The notes under the pieces: model-generated
What the model was told of the DNA's origin: nothing
Seen by the model: only the letters and a program-made list of their open reading frames with translations
Database searches by the model: none
Translations under genes and position numbers: made by a program
From: Macrocystis pyrifera
Lineage: Eukaryota; Sar; Phaeophyceae; Laminariales; Laminariaceae
NCBI GenBank assembly: GCA_031763025.1
Contig: JASSKH010000031.1
Span: forward strand, 372,001 to 436,000
DNA: 64,000 nt
Reading direction: 5' to 3'
Shown: piece by piece, positions 1-10,285 of the stretch
Numbering within the stretch: position 1 is the first letter of the stretch
How the letters are laid out: every line of letters begins with the position of its first letter

Positions 1-282
1 AAGTCGGTGGAGGTTTACCAGCGGAGGCACTATAAACCACTCCTGGACCACAAGGACAAGGTCCGCGAGGTGCTTATCGCAGCCATGAACGTCGGTCTGC
101 AGGTGGGGATGATCGACCTCGCGAAGCAGGGTGGCGTCCTGCACCGGAAGCATCGATACGCAGCTCCCCCGGCCGACACAGGCGTCCCCATGGCCCCTCT
201 GGCGTTCACGCGCCTTAGAGAGCTTGTAGAGGAAGGCGCTGGTTCCAGTCTCACGGAGCGTCCGAGCTTCTGGACGCAGGCG
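1..282 (+). CDS. possible upstream exon of the CCCH gene
   Basis: Frame 1 is open from the window edge through about base 300 and has coding-like composition (many codons ending in G or C, such as AAG, GTG, CTG and GAC). The first in-frame ATG is at 7, but the gene may start outside the window. The product is basic and amphipathic; I do not recognise a domain. The CCCH finger lies downstream in frame 2, and frame 2 is closed by TAG at 227-229. If both segments belong to one gene, an intron or a frameshift must lie between about 230 and 300. Which AG is the acceptor cannot be decided from sequence alone. Confidence 0.3.
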
Positions 283-697
283 CCGGAAAAAATCAGGCTC
301 CAAGAGAAAGGGAGCCCCCAACGCGGGAGGGCAGCGGAGTGCCCAAACGCAGGCCCGGGCCGGCGCCAGCGGAGGAGGCGGGTCCACGTTCAAGGCTCGC
401 ATGCTGGAGCGGGGGACTCCGCCCGGCGTGTGCGATTTTGCATGGCGCGGCGATCCGTGCCCGCGCGCAAACTGCACCTTCTCCCATTTCCTGCCCGCCG
501 GAAAAGGTCCGTTGGTCGCCGGGCCTCAACCGCAGCTCCACGCACTGCAGCCGCCGCCGCCACCGCCACCGCCACCGCCACCCCCGGCGCTGCTGCACCA
601 GCCGCCGCAGTATCAGGCGGCCGCGGCGGCCGGTGGGGGAGGCCGGGGAGGCGCGTCCGCCGGGGGTGGAGCGGGCCGAGGGAATGGCAGCACCTGA
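230..697 (+). CDS. CCCH zinc-finger protein, C-terminal exon
   Basis: Frame 2 is open from 230 to a TGA at 695-697. It reads a basic nuclear-localisation-like stretch (RRRRKKSGSKRK, about 278-313), a Gly/Ala-rich linker, then a CCCH finger at about 428-487 with spacing C-x8-C-x4-C-x3-H. A polyproline run of about twelve residues follows (547-590), and then a Gly/Ala-rich tail. CCCH fingers of this spacing usually bind RNA in mRNA-decay or processing factors, so a nuclear or cytoplasmic RNA-binding role is likely by family. Only one finger is visible. The 5' end is unresolved: an internal ATG at 401 exists, but the open frame and the basic region extend upstream of it, so I treat this as an exon rather than a complete gene. 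Confidence 0.5.
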   Translation, partial: RKALVPVSRSVRASGRRRRKKSGSKRKGAPNAGGQRSAQTQARAGASGGGGSTFKARMLERGTPPGVCDFAWRGDPCPRANCTFSHFLPAGKGPLVAGPQPQLHALQPPPPPPPPPPPPALLHQPPQYQAAAAAGGGGRGGASAGGGAGRGNGST

Positions 698-873
698 CAA
701 TACGGGCTCTGCCATCCGGCAGGGCCGACCGAGGGGGGGGGCAGGGGCGGCCGGAGAATGGATAGTTTTCGGAGACGCCAGGAGGGCCATGGGAATTCTC
801 CATGCACCCACTCCCGGGTCGGTATCGCCGGCCCTGTTTCACTGTGAGAGTCAGGTACCGATAAACAGAATCA
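698..873. other. gap between CCCH gene and DIRS-like ORF1
   Basis: GC-rich sequence with a G9 run near 733-741. It should hold the left terminal repeat of the DIRS-like element if that were present, but I could not match it to the 12795-13065 block. No gene is visible. Confidence 0.4.
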
Positions 874-2681
874 GTGACGCAAGCAGCAGATCATTTGAGA
901 CAGCGCCTCGACAAGAGACGTAAGGCAAGAAGAAAAATGATCCACGCAGGAGCTCAGGGTCGCAGCAAGCCAGCCCACTCGTCCCATCCACCCTCGCATG
1001 ACCCACACACGCACCCTATCACCCCCAGCCGCAATGCGCACGCACCCCTATCGCCAGCCAAGTCGTTCCACTCAGCTTTGCAAAAACCACACGCCTCACC
1101 CCCCGCAAAAACACACCGAGTCATATCAGACGCGCATGCATCAGCGAATAACCAGAAGAAGGGAGTACTTGATAAAAGGGACATTCAGCCTGAACAGAGG
1201 GCCAGATTACCCCACTTCGTGACAGTACCGAGGTTGCGGAAGGTTCAGTACAGCAGGCTTGGTGTGGGCAGAGGGCCAGATTACCCCCTTCCGACTACGA
1301 GGAAGACTCACACCACGGCACAGAACAGTTTGAGCAGTGGGCCAGATTACCCCACTTTCACGCGAATCGACACAGGGTCGATCCCGCAGAAGGCTCAAAT
1401 CAGAAGGGCCGTCCACCCGTTCAGTACAGAGAAATCCCCACACCAGCACAGTCGTCACACATAGCCTGGCAGAGAGAACAAGGGCAAGCCCAGCCACCCT
1501 TGCAGCAGTTAGCTGAATCAACGAATAACCAGAAGAAGGGAGTACTCGATAAAAGGGACATTCAGCCTGAACAGAGGGCCAGATTACCCCACTTCTTTGC
1601 GAATCGGGACAGTACCGAGGTTGCGGAAGGTTCAGTACAGCAGGCTTGGTGTGGGCAGAGGGCCAGATTACCCCCTTCCGACTACGAGGAAGACTCACAC
1701 CACGGCACAGAACAGTTTGAGCAGTGGGCCAGATTACCCCACTTTCACGCGAATCGACACAGGGTCGATCCCGCAGAAGGCTCAAATCAGAAGGGCCGTC
1801 CACCCGTTCAGTACAGAGAAATCCCCACACCAGCACAGTCGTCACACATAGCCTGGCAGAGAGAACAAGGGCAAGCCCAGCCACCCTTGCAGCAGTTAGC
1901 TGAATCAACGAATAACCAGAAGAAGGGAGTACTCGATAAAAGGGACGTTCAGCCTGAACAGAGGGCCAGATTACCCCACTTCTTTGCGAATCGGGACAGT
2001 ACCGAGGTTGCGGAAGGTTCAGTACAGCAGGCTTGGTGTGGGCAGAGGGCCAGATTACCCCCTTCCGACGGAAACCGAGACAGTATCGGCTACGCGGAAG
2101 ACTCACACCACAGCACAGAACAGCTTGAGCAGAGGGCCAGATTACCCCACTTTCACGCGAATCGATACAGTGTCGATCCCGCAGAAGGCTCAAATCAAAA
2201 GGGCCGTCCACCCGTTCAGTACAGAGAAATCCCCACACCAGCACAGTCGTCACACATAGCCTGGCAGAGAGAGCAAGGGCAAGCCTAGCCACCCTTGCAG
2301 CAGTTAGTTGAATCAGCGCTCGTTGCGGTCGACGCGCGGGATAGTAGCGGGTCAGCACGCTCACGGCTTCCTAATGGGGAGTCGCTCAGTCGAAAACGAT
2401 CAGAATGCATGATACAACAATGGCACGCAGACAAAGAAAAACTCGGAAAGGATGATCTTGACGCACGAAAAAGAGAAGAACCGCTTTATACGCTCGCTAA
2501 CATTTGCACAACCATGATGCGCGATAAGCAAGGAGTCGTGGGGGACGTAGTTCGAGCATTAGGAGGATCCCTGGTCGCATCGCCGATAAACCCCGCACAC
2601 ATAAAACGATACTTCGGAGACCTGAAAGGTTTCGGGGCGGTGGACGAGCTCGTCGCGATCGTCACGGGGGGGTGCCGGTGA
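874..2681 (+). pseudogene. DIRS-like element ORF1 (gag-like), broken
   Basis: A basic N-terminal region (ATG at 874, His/Pro/Ser-rich) leads into three in-frame tandem repeats and then a C-terminal domain at 2295-2681 of mixed charged composition. The position, just upstream of RT-RNase H and in the same direction, is that of the gag-like ORF1 of DIRS/PAT/Ngaro elements. No CCHC knuckle is seen. Two lesions are visible. A 10-bp deletion in the first repeat (cttcgtgacag instead of cttctttgcgaatcgggacag, near 1216) shifts the frame. A TAG at 2286-2288 replaces the CAG found at the same place in the previous repeat. Assignment rests on position rather than a recognised fold. Confidence 0.5.
1145..2316 (+). 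repeat. three in-frame tandem repeats inside ORF1
   Basis: Units start at 1145, 1522 and 1909 with lengths 377, 387 and 408 bp. Both 387 and 408 are multiples of three. The 377-bp unit differs by a 10-bp deletion and the third unit by a 21-bp insertion. Each unit holds three smaller sub-repeats marked by agrgggccagattacccc, which encode a (Q)RARLP(H/P) motif followed by roughly 20 variable residues. Confidence 0.9.
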
Positions 2682-2689
2682 ACGCAGCA

Positions 2690-4564
2690 ACGACGGGTGT
2701 AGATCTAGAGCGCGCATTACAATACGGAAACCACCCCAGTGTCAGCGAGCATTTGCCAGCCGTCTGGAAAACATTGGCGAAGACGTAAGACGTAAAAAAT
2801 GCTTAGTGATCCAAACGTCATCTGCGCACGAAATCCCTAATCTGCGAGTGTCCCCGTTGGCGGCAGTAGTGACACTCAAGGTTAGGATCATAAATGATAT
2901 ATCGTTCGATGTACAGAGTCGAGGGGAGAAAGGTGGACTCGACGGCGACACCGACCCTGACACTGTCCCCCAATGCCTCTGCGCACACGCGCTGCCCAAA
3001 TTCTTGGACCAACTCGTGACACTGAGAAAAAAGTTCCCAGTTGAGAGGATACTGATGAGTAAGGCCGACGTGTCGGATGCCTTTAGGAACGTGCGGGTGG
3101 ATCCGGACCAAGCACACAATTTTTGCTTCTCCGTAGGATATCTGGTGGTGATTGATTTTCGTTTAACGTTCGGATGGTCGGGATCACCGGGTTTCTGGGG
3201 TGTCATATCGGCCGCGGCCGAACACGCGCACTGCAACACCACACTCAAGTCGAGCCAGCTACTAGAGGAAGGAAAAAGCATGATGGCCCACGTTAAGGTG
3301 GTAGATCGATGGGAAGAAGGCACACCCACGCCGATTCCCCCAGACGCCAAAATTAGAGCGCACAGCGGGGGAGAGATCTCTGACCCATTTTTCACAACCG
3401 TGTACGTAGACGACTACCTCCTAATCAGGGTTCAACATTCAGACGACGACAAGTCCGCCCTGATCGCATCAGCCTCTCTTGCCTCGGATCCCGTGCGCTT
3501 ATTTGGTCCCGGGAAGGAGGGAGTTACGCCCATCTTAGCCCCGAAAAAGAGTACGGACTGGGACTCCAAGATTGACGAGCTAGGATTCACAATCAACTCG
3601 CACACAACGAGAATCTCTTTCCCGCGCGAAAAAGCTGACGCTATAAAAAGGTTGCTGCTGGAGCAGTGGCCCTTGAACAGAAAGCGTGCGACCGCAAGGG
3701 ACGTTCTCAGCATGGCCGGGAAGCTGTGGAACCTCACGTACGTGGTACGAGCGGGCAGGTATTTCGTATGGAGGCTGTTGCGTCTGACCGGACTACACGA
3801 TGCGAGCGCAAGGAAAAAACAAAAGCGCATGGTAGAGCTTGGCAGAGAGTTTCACGCTGACCTCTTGTTTTGGAAATGAGCGATAGATCACGAGCTTCTA
3901 GTAGAAGGAGAGACGCTTAGTGCGCCCTGTTACACGGCAATAACACGACCCGCCAAAAGGCACTACCTGTCGGACGCGAGTTTCGAGGCTGTGGGAGGTT
4001 TCTGTGCTGAGAAGAAGGTTTTTTGGAGATACGAGTTGCCGATAGAGCTGACTGCCGAACTTAAAAGGAAAGCCGATCTACAGGAGACCTGTACCATCAC
4101 CATCAACCTGTTAGAATTACTGGGAATGGTGGTGACTGCGTGGGTCATGCTAGAATTGGTGGGGGACCGCCCGGATGCGGCAGGGAGGGGACCCGATCTT
4201 GATGCGAGGGGACAACATGGCCGCGGTATCATGGGTATGTCGAAGCGGTGGGGCGACAGACAAAAGGGCGTGCTTACTCATGAGAATGTTGGGGCGCCTT
4301 GAACTCGCGGGAGGTTGGAACCACACTGCTAAACATATTCCGGGCGCGGAGAACGTTTTAGCTGATGGAATTTCACGGTGGCCTAGACAGATACTGGCAG
4401 ACAAGGTCAAGAAGCTGACCCACTCCAGCGAGTGGTACGAACAACCCATTGGTCGGCGGGGTTCGGGGATTTTCGATGTTGTGCTCCAGACAAAGAACAT
4501 CCTCACTAAACACGACGACATTCTATGGAACCTCATGATGAACGACGCAGAAGAACTCGGTTGA
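2690..4564 (+). pseudogene. DIRS-like reverse transcriptase-RNase H, broken
   Basis: The RT domain runs from about 2755 to 3879. Visible motifs are a KADVSDAFRN segment near 3060, the FGWSGSPGFWG block near 3170 and the catalytic YVDD at about 3403-3414. RNase H follows, with an SDASFEAVGGF strand near 3970, an NLLELLGMV helix carrying the Glu near 4105, an RGDN near 4205 and a C-terminal IPGAENVLADGISRWP near 4335. This order and style match YR retroelements rather than Ty3 or copia. Breaks: TGA at 3877-3879, where related elements usually have Trp; a one-base shift near 4170; and a probable shift near 2755. The ORF overlaps the recombinase start. No methyltransferase domain is seen. Confidence 0.8.
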
Positions 4565-4847
4565 CTCGCACGTTTTGTATAATGCATATCTCGCTCAACA
4601 CATGGTATGCATACCACACGCCCACGCGCCTAACAGGAACAAGGAACGACAACGGAGGAAAGAAGGAAGAGGTGGCGAGGTTGGTCGAAACGCTCGCGCT
4701 TGGTTCAGTCGCGAAGAGTACTCAGAAAAACTACTTAGCGAAGTGGAACACCTGGGTGAAAGAGAGACAAGCCCAAGGGAAAGGGCCGTGGTTGCAGACA
4801 GTTGACGACCCCGATGCAACGCTGACGGAACTGCTCGAATTCATGAC
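4525..4847 (+). pseudogene. DIRS-like tyrosine recombinase, N-terminal part
   Basis: The frame from 4525 reads into a helical SAM-like core-binding segment (VARLVETLALGSVAKSTQKN followed by YLAKWNTWVKERQ) that is typical of the N-terminal domain of tyrosine recombinases of DIRS elements. It is cut at 4847 by the copia LTR. The reading frame resumes at 11645, immediately after the other LTR and through the duplicated ATGAC. The start codon is uncertain because the frame overlaps the end of the RNase H ORF. In an intact element this enzyme integrates the circular cDNA without producing a target duplication. Confidence 0.75.
4843..4847. repeat. target-site duplication ATGAC, left copy
   Basis: Directly abuts the left copia LTR. 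The identical pentamer occurs at 11645-11649 after the right LTR. Confidence 0.9.
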
Positions 4848-5322
4848 TATTATGGACAATTGCGTTGTACCCTGGCAATGTAGACAGAGGCTGTGTCCTC
4901 GGTGTTACCCGAGATATGACACCGGGCTAGCGATGGCCCGGGGAGTAAGATACTCCCGTGCTGTAGAGAGAAGAAGACGTGATAACACGTAAACACTGGC
5001 GCTTAGATGGCCAATACACACAGATGTACTCCACAGAGAATGCAAGAGTCCAGACGACGGCAGCTTCCAGAGATGGATAGGCAGCTAGGATGCCATCACG
5101 ATCCGGATAAAGGTCACATCAGAGAGTGAGATACTCGGTCCTACGAGCAGAGACGATACGGCTGCGATACTCAGTCCTACGAGCAGGGACGATACGGCTG
5201 CTATTCCTCCGCATAATATACGTTACAAGCCGAAACGGTACATAGACTATGATCTACGACACAAGAGCGGTGCTACTTGAACATCGACACAAACATGGTC
5301 ATGTGCTAACATTTCCATAACA
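4848..5322 (-). repeat. copia LTR (3' LTR in element orientation)
   Basis: 475 bp, pairing with 11170-11644. It ends in CCATAACA and starts TATTATGG, an imperfect inverted terminus of TGTTATGG. Differences from the other LTR are near 4848, 4857, 4891, 5084 and 5128, mostly C/T or G/A changes. Confidence 0.95.
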
Positions 5323-5332
5323 CTCCCCGTCA
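5323..5332 (-). promoter_or_regulatory. polypurine tract of copia element
   Basis: On the minus strand the bases just before the 3' LTR read GACGGGGAG, a purine run in the position expected for plus-strand DNA priming. Confidence 0.5.
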
Positions 5333-5705
5333 ATGTGAAATTCGATGATAAAACCAAGAAAAACAATTTCAGTCAGTGATAAAATAGAAAACAGTCAAGA
5401 AACCATTTCCTGCAATATAGTAGTTCGATGCGTTTACTAGTACAATTTTAACAATGCTTTGTGCCTTACGTGCATACATTTATGTGCTTGCAAAAGTACT
5501 GCTATCGTTCCTGCACAAACCAAATTTACCATAACCTTCAATCCTGCATGTCTCGTTCAACCAGTAATGGTTCGAGACGAATGTTGACCATTGAAATAGC
5601 AAGCTGATTTCCACAAATATCAGGTTCACAAAACAAACACACAAACACAAACACAGTGTTGATGACACAAACAAATAACATAAGATGTTGACGACGATAC
5701 TGACG
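5333..5705. other. copia 3' untranslated segment
   Basis: AT-rich and includes a (CA)-rich stretch near 5630-5660. No coding signal was found between the RNase H stop and the polypurine tract. Confidence 0.5.
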
Positions 5706-6320
5706 TCAGAAGCTGCTGATGATGTCCAGTAGCTGTTGGAAACGCGGTTTAGCAAAATGCTTGGTCCCGATATCGGCGGGGTTGTCCTTTGTGGAGATGT
5801 AGTGAGTCGAGATCTTCCCCTCGGATACCAGCTCAGCTTCCATTGTGGACATGGCTGTAAGGCTTTGAAGACCAGATTTGAAACTGACTGGAGCCCTGGC
5901 CAACATCATGTTGTAACACGACGTCGACTTGCCGTTGTCCGGGTTATTAGCCCAGTTTGAGTCCGAGAAGGCCGTGAGCTTAAAGCTTCCCTTCTTGTAC
6001 ACAATTTTGAAGTCGGTGGACCCTGCCAGGTACCGCAAAATGTGCTTGGCCGCCACCATGTGCACTTTCGACGGATTTGACATAGCACGAGAAATCTGAC
6101 CCGAGCTGTACATTATGTCATACCTGAGTACAGAAGCCAGGTACATGACCGTGCCTGCGATCGCTTGGTACCTCTGCTTCTCGTCGGCGTTCAGTAGGGT
6201 CTGCTCCGGCTGCTTTGTGGAGAGTTCAGGTCTGTATCCGGGAGTCAGTGTTGGTTTGCAGTTGGCGAAACCGAATCGCTCCAGCGCGGACTTGGTGTAG
6301 TCCTCCTGGTCGATTGTAAC
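5706..6320 (-). pseudogene. copia RNase H, internally deleted
   Basis: The segment reads the RT-RNase H connection (YLASVLRYDIMYSSGQISRA) and a first RNase H strand with SDSNWANNPDNGKSTS, which carries the first Asp. A MSTMEAELV helix with the Glu follows and then jumps directly to SEGKISTHYISTKDNPADIG near the C-terminus. In copia RNase H roughly fifty residues, including a catalytic Asp strand, normally separate these two segments. The break lies near 5824-5833. The ORF ends at 5706. It is joined to the RT by a frame change near 6320-6330. Confidence 0.75.
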
Positions 6321-6885
6321 GTCCTTTCGGCACGGTTGCGGGTGACCTGCAGCCCAAGTACACGCGACACATCTCCCATGTCAGTCATCTTGAACCTGTC
6401 CATGAGCTGCGCCTTGATCTTCTCGATTACTTCGATGTTGCCACCAATCACGAGTAGATCGTCCACGTACAAGGTGAGGATGACGGTGACACCCCCATGC
6501 TGGTATATGTAGACACAAGTGTCGGACTTCAGCGGGATGAAACCGATGACCTTGAGGACGGGATCAATGGTATGGAACCAGTTCCCGGGGCTCTGAGCTA
6601 GCCCATAGAGGCTTTTCTCCAGCCTCATGACCAGAGGGCCTCCATCCTTGTCCTTGGTCTGGTAGCCAGGTGGCTGAGCTACAAATACTTCCTCTTGAAT
6701 GTCGGCATACAGAAAAGCAGTTTTCACGTCCAGCTGAAATACCTCTAGATCCAGCTCCGCTGCAATTGCTAGCACCATTCGGATGCTTTGCAGACGGCAA
6801 ACCAGAGCAAACGTACTGCCGCAGTCCCGGCCCGGAACCTGGTTCCAGCCTTGAGCAACAACCCGCGCTTTGTATGAGTTATCAG
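6245..6885 (-). pseudogene. copia reverse transcriptase
   Basis: Minus-strand frame with LEVFQLDVKTAFLYADIQEE (first catalytic Asp), the LYGLAQSPGNWF block and the catalytic YVDDLLVIG near 6455-6480, followed by the RFKMTDMGDVSRVLG segment typical of Ty1/copia. The N-terminal fingers (INSRWVLKRK) are read in a different frame from the palm, with the change near 6870-6885. Another change occurs near 6325. Confidence 0.85.
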
Positions 6886-8540
6886 CTTACGCTTCAGAAC
6901 CCACCTGGAGTTGATGACGTTCTGTCCCGGAGAAACAGATGATAGCGGTACCAGCTTGTACACTCCTAGTTCGTTATGACTGGCCATTTCTTTGTCCGCG
7001 GCAGCTCCCCAAAACTTAGCGTCTGGAAGCTTCATGGCTTCAGCATATGACTTGGGGACTCCCGGCTGCATGGTCTGTACAGCATACGCGTACTCCACGA
7101 ATCTAGACATGCCGTTCTTGTGAGCCACGTCCTGGCACTCCGCTTTCGTGATGTACGCAAAGCCGAGCCGTCTCAGTTCGCTAAGTGTTCTGGCGTTAGG
7201 TTGGCTTGAGGCAGATCTGGTCACGGCCGGTGTAATGGCACGACCTCCGCGCGACGCAGAACCACCACGTGAAGAACCACCACGCGAAGAACCACCACGC
7301 GAAGAACCTCCACGCGCAGAACCACCAGGCGTAGCACCAGACGGCGTAGATCTCGATGGCGAAGCGGAAGGGCTCACTCCCCCAGGCGAAGCAGGCGGGG
7401 TAGGAGCAACAGGGCTAAGGCCATTATCGCGATCGGTGACATCACGGATTTGTTCCAAAAAGTCGGTCACTAACGGCTCTGCAGCGTCCAGGTTAGGAGA
7501 AGGCGAACCGATATCTTGATTAGACGTGTATTCACGCACATCCCTTACCAAGTCGTCACTTTCGTCGTACGTGAACTTGCTGTTGTCGAAACCACCGACC
7601 TCCACGCGAGGCAGTGCAGAGGGCGTCTCAATGAAGACAACATTTCGACTCTGTCTGACACGTTTCGTCGCTGGATTGTAGACCCGGTAAGACTTGCTGT
7701 CTGTGCTATATCCAACCAGGCGTCCTTCCCAAGCACGCGGCTCCAATTTCTTGGTGTGGGTCTCTACGTGTACAAACGACCTAGCCCCGATAACTCGAAT
7801 GTTCCCGAGGTAAGCATCGTTGCTGTAGAGTGCCTTGTAGGGCGTACCGTTGCTCAACGCCGCATGTGGGACCCGGTTGCTCAGGTAGACTGCAGTCAGC
7901 ATCAACTCCCCCCAGAGAAAACTCGGGAGACCCGAATCAGCAAGCAAACAGCGCACGATACCAGCAAGCGTTCGACCTGCCCGCTCGTTTGCGCCGATCT
8001 GCTGAGGGGTATTGGTAAGCAAACTCCAACTTGACGCCGATGTTTAGACAGTACTGGCGGAACTCCTCACTCGTAAACTCCGTACATTTGTCCCCTCTCA
8101 GGCGGACTAAACGCTCTCCGGACGGAATCACGACGGCCTTGTTGAACAGCACGAGGGAGTCGATGGTGTGTGTCTTGCTCTTGATGAGGTAAATCTCCTT
8201 CCACTTCGTCTGCTGATCAACAAACTTGGTGACGTAGGTGTAGCCGCCCAGTGCCGGAGGGTTGATCGGTCCCATGGTGTCAACAGAGACATGTTCTAAC
8301 GGCCGCTGGACGTCATACGACGCTTGTTTCGGGTGGGGTTGTTGCTCACTCTTGCCGAATGGGCAGACGTCGCACGGCGTCAGGTCACCGTTGTACTCAA
8401 CACCGCTGTGCGGCATCTTCCGAAGAACTTCCATGCTGTTGCGGTTGGCATGCCCCATGCGACGGTGCCACAGGTCAGCAGAAACCACCTTTAAGGCAGC
8501 ACCGCTAGGCTTTACGGAGGTACCAGCACGGTTTCGATCG
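6886..8540 (-). pseudogene. copia GAG-pre-integrase and integrase
   Basis: The pre-integrase zinc motif is visible as LWHRRMGHAN followed by CDVCPFGKSEQQ (HHCC, about 8340-8480). The integrase core follows with VSVDTMGPI (Asp) near 8275, RGDKCTEF (Asp) near 8090 and, after a frame change near 8010-8020, NTPQQIGANERAGRTL carrying the Glu-side motif. A Ser/Gly/Arg-rich repeat (SRGG repeats, about 7245-7320) lies in the linker before RT. Codons are continuous apart from the shift near 8015. Confidence 0.8.
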
Positions 8541-9467
8541 CGACAGCGATGGAGCACATGATTTGTCCGGTCGTTGCGTCGACGCCTAGAGTCTTCATCG
8601 GCACAACGAGGTCGCCCTTTTCGAACCTCGGTTTCTCCGGGTAGAACAGTGCAGCCATCCCCTCCACCATGGCCATGGAGACGGAAAACAGGTTCGTTCC
8701 CAGCCCAGGGACGATGATTGCACGAAAGGAGAAATCCTGGTTGTTCCCACCATCATCGGTAATGGTGCCGTTGACGGTGCCTGCAGCTACCCCGTACAGG
8801 ATGTGCTTTCCAGCTGCGACGATCTGGTGGGGAACCTGAAGAGGTTCATAGTCCTGCATTGAGGCTAGCAGTCCCGGGGTCAGCTCCAGATCGACGAAGT
8901 TGAATGATGCCCCGCTGTCCACCAATAGCTCAATGTAGGTGCCGTCGATACAAAGCCCACCTTCACCTGACAGGTCAGGAGTGCTCGCCATGAGCGCTCG
9001 AAAAACCCCGTCGGGTAGACGGTAGGTCGGTTGTGATGCCGCCTGAGCAGACGCAAATTCCCCCGATTCAGTCCCGGATTCCGAGGTGGGAGCCCCATGA
9101 GAAAGCGTGCCCGCCGCTGGCAGGGGCACTCCCATCGCGGTGAACGAGTAGCCAAAACCGTTTTGTGTCTGCGGAGGAGGCGAAGCCACGGGTGCGCTCC
9201 CGACATGAGCGAAACCAACAGCCCCCGACTGTGGTTGAGGAAGAGCGGCGGGGTGAGCGCTCCCGACATGAGCGAAACCAGCGGCACCCGACGGTTGTGG
9301 TGGAAAAGCGGCCGGATGTGCGCTCCCGACATGAGCGAAACTGCCTTGCCCCGGAGACTGCAGCATCGCCAGGCGTGCAGTCAGCGACTGGATCTCTCGC
9401 TGAGCCTTGCACTCGTTGTCGCTGTGACTGGTAGTCTTGTGATAGCTGCACCACTTTGGAGAGGGGG
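8512..9467 (-). pseudogene. copia protease and gag-pol linker
   Basis: Frame with a second knuckle-like WCSYHKTTSHSDNEC near 9420-9465 (C-x2-H-x4-H-x4-C), then three to four 20-residue repeats of FAHVGSAHPAA (about 9190-9340). The aspartic protease follows with the active-site LLVDSGASFNF near 8905. The frame differs from gag, and the change coincides with a GGGGG run at 9463-9467. It differs again from the integrase frame near 8540. Confidence 0.8.
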
Positions 9468-10285
9468 TCGCCGGCCTTCTTGCCCTTGTCCTTCCACCGC
9501 GACTTTCCCGACTTCGACCGGCTCTTCTTGGCTGGCTTAGGGCAATCTCGCTGGAAGTGTCCGTACTCGTTGCAGTTGTGGCACCAGTCTTTGCTGGTCG
9601 CGGCCATTGCCGCACCACGGCCGGAGACTGCGGGCCCCGACGACTTCCTCGATTGTGCGTCGATAAAGTAATTCACAGTGGTTCGCTTTATTTCCTTGAC
9701 ATTTGGAAACGGTTGCCGGTAATGCATGTCCCGCATTAAGCTGTAGTCCGACGAGTGAACGAGAGCGTTTAACACTAAGTTCTCGAACGTCTCCTTCGGC
9801 GTGGTCTCACCCATATCTTCAAGCCGAAGTTTTAAGTCGTCCATGGTTGCCAGGAAGTCGATGACGTTCTGACCGTGTCGGAGCTTGGCAGAGTGGAGTT
9901 TCTCCCTGAGGGCTCGCCGGGATTCTTTTGTGCTTCCGGCGAAGCGTTCCTTCAGGGCCGCCCAAGCCGCAGCTCCATTTCCCATTTCACCCCCAGTCTT
10001 CCCTTGAAAAGGCTTCGTGGTAATGTTAGCGGATTCAACTGTGGAGAAGTAAATGAGGGAGAACAACTGGTTGTTCCGACTTTTCCAGTTTGAAGCTGCT
10101 GTAGCAGCGTCCATCCCAGTGCCACTGGGGCACGATTCTCCGTCAAGAATCTTCAGCAGGTCCTGCGAATGAAGACCCACCGCCATTCGAAACTTTTCCG
10201 CCCATTCGCGGTAGTTCCGTTGATCTTTGCATTGACCAACGGTTTCGAGCGTCTTTTTCAACGCAGTGTAAGGCGATTCTGTCAT
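9468..10285 (-). pseudogene. copia gag (capsid and CCHC nucleocapsid)
   Basis: Starts at ATG 10285 on the minus strand. About 200 residues of the retrotrans_gag type contain LKERFAGSTKESRRALREKL and LEDMGETTPKETFENLV. The CCHC knuckle CHNCNEYGHFQRDC lies near 9545-9587, followed by a Lys/Arg-rich segment. The open frame runs on to 9068, but past 9467 it is out of phase with the conserved protein. Gag forms the virus-like particle in this family. Confidence 0.85.

Noticed and set aside
313..923. overlapping open frames on both strands around the CCCH exon
   Set aside because: Low-complexity Pro/Arg shadows of the GC-rich exon; none has a motif other than the frame-2 CCCH finger.
1207..2364. 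385-codon minus-strand open frame across the ORF1 repeats
   Set aside because: It mirrors the tandem repeats in antisense; the plus strand has the element's RT and recombinase in the same direction and phase-preserving indels.
7148..8034. plus-strand open frames over the copia integrase
   Set aside because: Antisense shadows of the minus-strand polyprotein; no independent motif.
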